Shown one piece after another: positions 7,067 to 8,725 of a DNA stretch of 8,725 nucleotides. The stretch is from Pseudomonadota bacterium (GTDB lineage Bacteria; Pseudomonadota; Alphaproteobacteria; Sphingomonadales; Sphingomonadaceae). The first letter of the stretch is position 1. Each line of letters opens with the position of its first letter. The notes under the pieces were generated by a model. That model had not been told where the DNA came from. It did not search any database and was given only the letters and a program-made list of their open reading frames with translations. The stretch lies in the NCBI GenBank assembly GCA_023390675.1, contig JAEWCK010000347.1:1-8725 (forward strand), read 5' to 3'. Both the position numbers and the translations under genes were made by a program.

Positions 7067-7087
7067 GAAACATGAACCGGGTTTCAA
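7059..7087 (-). promoter_or_regulatory. Predicted sigma70-type promoter for the TonB-dependent receptor
   Basis: On the minus strand, TTGAAA (7087-7082; 5 of 6 to TTGACA) and TATAGC (7064-7059; 4 of 6 to TATAAT) are separated by exactly 17 bases. Transcription would begin near 7052, leaving a leader of about 55 bases before the receptor ATG. Confidence 0.6.
7066..7086. promoter_or_regulatory. Candidate TetR operator TGAAAC-N9-GTTTCA
   Basis: A 21-bp element has perfect 6-bp arms (7066-7071 and 7081-7086). The spacer contains a further TGAACC half-site (7073-7078) and the short palindrome AACC-G-GGTT (7075-7083). It covers the spacer and most of the -35 box of the receptor promoter and touches the tetR -10. 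TetR-family operators are usually inverted repeats near divergent promoters, so assignment to the adjacent regulator is a reasonable inference. Confidence 0.55.
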
Positions 7088-7114
7088 CTTCGGATATTTG
7101 GGGGAGAGCGACGA

Positions 7115-7801
7115 ATGGCGAAGGAGCGTGGCATGAGCGCCACAGCACCGGCGCTGACCGGAGACGAGGCGGGCGCCGCGCCTCCGCCGAGCGTCGGCGA
7201 ATCGGCGAGCGCCGGAAAGGAGCCGCGTACCGCGCGCGGCCGGCGGACGCTGCGTGCGATTCTCGACGCGGCGGCCGAGGAGTTCGGCGAGAAGGGCTTC
7301 CACGAAGGATCGATCAGCGGGATCACGCGCCGCGCGGGCGTCGCGCTCGGCAGCTTCTACACCTATTTCGATTCGAAGGACGACGTGTTCCGCGCGCTGG
7401 TGCGCGATATGAGCGAGCAGGTGCGCGAGCATGTCGCGCCCGTGCTCAAGGATGCGCCGGGGCAGATCGCCGCCGAGCGTGCGGCGTTACTCGCGTTCAT
7501 CAGGTTCGCGCGCTCGCACAAGGAGATCTACCGGATCATCGACGAGGCCGAGTTCGTCGATCCCGAGAGCTTCCGCATGCATTATGCGACCACCGCCGAT
7601 CGCATCGCCCGGCGCCTCAAGGCCGCCGCCGAGCGCGGCGAAGTCCGCGACGATGTCGGCGAGGTTCACGCCTGGGCAATCATGGGGATGAACGTGTTCC
7701 TCGGCCTCCGCTATAGCGTGTGGGACGAGGATGTGGATCCCGAGGCGATCGCCGACACGGTCGCATCGCTGCTGGCGCGGGGGATCGGCACGGAGCGCTA
7801 G
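7115..7801 (+). CDS. TetR/AcrR-family transcriptional regulator
   Basis: This 228-residue one-component regulator has an N-terminal helix-turn-helix and a C-terminal ligand and dimerisation domain. After an Ala/Pro-rich, probably disordered N-terminus of about 40 residues comes the TetR domain: TLRAILDAAAEEFGEKGF (45-62), then SISGITRRAGVALGSFYTYF (66-85), with the recognition helix around 77-83 followed by the typical DSKDDVFRALV. The C-terminal half is helical with no motif that names a ligand. Two starts are possible: ATG 7115, with GGAG (7103-7106) eight bases upstream, and ATG 7133, with AAGGAG (7121-7126) six bases upstream; the second would remove six residues and leave the domain intact. 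The gene is divergent from the TonB-dependent receptor and probably controls it, as a repressor if the operator placement is right. It overlaps the convergent CPBP gene by four bases. Confidence 0.93.
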   Translation: MAKERGMSATAPALTGDEAGAAPPPSVGESASAGKEPRTARGRRTLRAILDAAAEEFGEKGFHEGSISGITRRAGVALGSFYTYFDSKDDVFRALVRDMSEQVREHVAPVLKDAPGQIAAERAALLAFIRFARSHKEIYRIIDEAEFVDPESFRMHYATTADRIARRLKAAAERGEVRDDVGEVHAWAIMGMNVFLGLRYSVWDEDVDPEAIADTVASLLARGIGTER

Positions 7802-8556
7802 GCGGATTCCGCCGGGCGCGGCGGCTTTCCGAACTTCCAGACCAGCAGCACCGCCAGTCCCGCGCTCGCAAAGCGCAACGCGTTGCCGGTCCAGCCGAAT
7901 ATCGCAGTGTCGGGCACCTTGAAGACATTCCATGCGGCGTTGAGCGACACGTGGAGCACGAAGCCGCTCCAGATCGTGTAGCCGTCCATCCGGTCGAGCA
8001 GCGCCATCACCACGGCGCCGATCGCCGTGATCCAGAAAATCTGCACGGCGATCTCGCCGGCGTCGCGAAGCCCGTACCAATGCACGAAGCCGAACATCAG
8101 CGCCTGCACGCCGATCGCCAGGCTCAGCCGCCAGCCGAGCGTGTGCCGGGCGAAGAGGAAGCCGAAGCCGCGGAACGCGATCTCCTCCGCAAGCGGGAAG
8201 AGCAAGGCGAGCATCAGCAAGTCGAGCCAGCTCCACTCGTGCGAGACGGGGTTCTGCAACGCGAGGCCGATCCAGGCCGGCAGCGTGCCGACGGCGACAA
8301 GCGCGGGACCGCGCCATCCGTTGAAGCCTAGCCCCAGCCGCGTTGCCGGGTTGGAACCGCGCCCGCCGAGCAGCAACGCGCCGAGGATGACGACCGCCAC
8401 TGCGAGCAGATTGTCGAGGATCGAGCCGCCATAGGGAATCGGCAGGCCGCGGATGGGGATCCCCGCCATCGTGGCCAGATCGCGGACCTCCTGCGAGAAA
8501 AACAGGATCGCGACCAGCGCGGCGCCCGCTCCAACCTGCCGTGCCGCCCCGGTCAT
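7798..8556 (-). CDS. CPBP-family intramembrane metalloprotease homologue
   Basis: This 252-residue integral inner-membrane protein of the CPBP (CAAX protease and bacteriocin-processing, Abi) family is related to the Rce1-type glutamate proteases. Three of the family motifs are intact: EEIAFRG with Glu124, Glu125 and Arg129; FGFVH with Phe155 and His159; and HVSLN with His202 and Asn206. These residues form the membrane-embedded active site in studied members, so catalytic activity is likely. Several hydrophobic segments are visible, starting near residue 10. The start ATG (8554-8556) has a purine-rich GGGAGAGGG just upstream. Family members process prenylated proteins, bacteriocins or signalling proteins, but most bacterial ones have no known substrate, and no CAAX-type or bacteriocin gene is nearby. 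It is convergent with tetR and overlaps its stop, so the two are not co-transcribed. Confidence 0.88.
   Translation of the reverse strand: MTGAARQVGAGAALVAILFFSQEVRDLATMAGIPIRGLPIPYGGSILDNLLAVAVVILGALLLGGRGSNPATRLGLGFNGWRGPALVAVGTLPAWIGLALQNPVSHEWSWLDLLMLALLFPLAEEIAFRGFGFLFARHTLGWRLSLAIGVQALMFGFVHWYGLRDAGEIAVQIFWITAIGAVVMALLDRMDGYTIWSGFVLHVSLNAAWNVFKVPDTAIFGWTGNALRFASAGLAVLLVWKFGKPPRPAESA
7809..7828 (+). terminator. Possible terminator hairpin for the tetR transcript
   Basis: A perfect 6-bp GC stem, CCGCCG (7809-7814) with CGGCGG (7819-7824), closes a 4-base loop GGCG and is followed by CTTTCC. It begins seven bases after the tetR stop. An alternative, mutually exclusive pairing joins GGCGG (7801-7805) to CCGCC (7809-7813). 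The T-run is only three bases, so termination would be weak. The hairpin lies within the last codons of the convergent CPBP gene. Confidence 0.35.
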
Positions 8557-8573
8557 GCGCCCCTCTCCCGATT

Positions 8574-8591
8574 GCGCAGGTATTGCTGCGC
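8574..8591 (-). repeat. Short hairpin ahead of the CPBP gene
   Basis: GCGCAG (8574-8579) and CTGCGC (8586-8591) form a perfect 6-bp inverted repeat with a 6-base loop, in the 75-base gap between the partial upstream gene and the CPBP gene. On the minus strand it lies just before the CPBP ribosome site and no T-run follows it. It may be a weak leader structure or chance. Confidence 0.3.
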
Positions 8592-8631
8592 TAATGCGAC
8601 GGGCGCAAGGTCGCGAGGCCCAATCTGCGCG

Positions 8632-8725
8632 TCAGTCCTCGCCCAGCTTGTTCTTGAGCGCCGCCAGTCCGCCGAACGGGCCGCTCTCCTCGGCAAGCCG
8701 CTGCGCCTCTTCCTCGCTGATCACC
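8632..8725 (-). CDS. C-terminal fragment of an unidentified protein (gene runs off the window)
   Basis: An open frame enters from the right edge and ends at TGA (8632-8634), giving 30 visible residues. They begin VISEEEAQRLAEESG, which reads as an acidic amphipathic helix, continue PFGGLAALKNKL and end GED. The codon use and GC-rich third positions match the neighbouring genes, and the next gene on the same strand starts 75 bases on, so a real gene end is likely. I do not recognise the family from this tail, and no function is proposed. Confidence 0.6.
   Translation of the reverse strand, partial: VISEEEAQRLAEESGPFGGLAALKNKLGED

Noticed and set aside
5366..7432. A 688-codon minus-strand frame across the receptor gene and the divergent region
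   Set aside because: It is out of frame with the TonB-dependent receptor, runs through the promoter region and tetR, and has Arg-rich composition typical of a GC-rich shadow frame.
7798..8556. The CPBP (Abi) gene as part of a phage-defence island
   Set aside because: No restriction, toxin-antitoxin, retron or other defence gene is adjacent. The Abi name alone is not evidence of a defence role.
8572..8640. A promoter for the CPBP gene (TTGCGC, 17-base spacer, CAATAC on the minus strand)
   Set aside because: The -10 candidate lacks the conserved final T and matches the consensus poorly. The spacing alone is not enough to call it.

Overview
The window looks like chromosomal DNA from an alphaproteobacterium, most likely a sphingomonad (Sphingomonas or a close relative). 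This is an inference from the high GC content, the style of the TonB-dependent receptor and its spinster-type MFS partner, and a structured intergenic palindrome of the CCCGGCGAAAGCCGGG type that is common in sphingomonads and relatives. Six complete genes and one partial gene fill almost all of the window. I see no rRNA, tRNA, CRISPR array, insertion sequence or prophage gene.

Layout. Positions 1-134 hold a large inverted repeat just ahead of the first gene. Positions 135-3330 carry a tight plus-strand run: a YdfG-type 3-hydroxy acid dehydrogenase, a LacX-type aldose 1-epimerase-like protein that starts inside the dehydrogenase stop codon (ATGA), and, 17 bases on, the release-factor GTPase prfC. 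Positions 3327-6996 carry a minus-strand pair: an outer-membrane TonB-dependent receptor followed by an MFS permease, with a terminator-like hairpin between them. Positions 6997-7114 are a divergent control region, and 7115-7801 encode a TetR-family regulator on the plus strand. Positions 7798-8556 encode a CPBP-family membrane protease homologue on the minus strand. The last 94 bases are the C-terminal end of an unidentified minus-strand gene.

How the genes may work together. TetR, receptor and permease form a plausible regulated uptake cassette: the receptor would bring a substrate across the outer membrane, the permease would move it across the inner membrane, and TetR would sense it. The divergent region supports this. 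A good sigma70-type promoter for the receptor (TTGAAA, 17-base spacer, TATAGC) has its spacer and most of its -35 box covered by the inverted repeat TGAAAC-N9-GTTTCA, and a possible tetR -10 overlaps the receptor -10 on the other strand. The substrate cannot be read from the sequence, and no catabolic gene lies beside the cassette.

Both convergent gene pairs (prfC/MFS and tetR/CPBP) overlap tail to tail by the same four bases, CTAG, with each TAG stop formed from the shared palindrome. No spacer remains for terminators. Candidate 3'-end hairpins instead lie inside the neighbouring gene's coding sequence. I found no clear evidence of a wholly new system. The most informative parts are the promoter/operator layout and the hairpin between receptor and permease.
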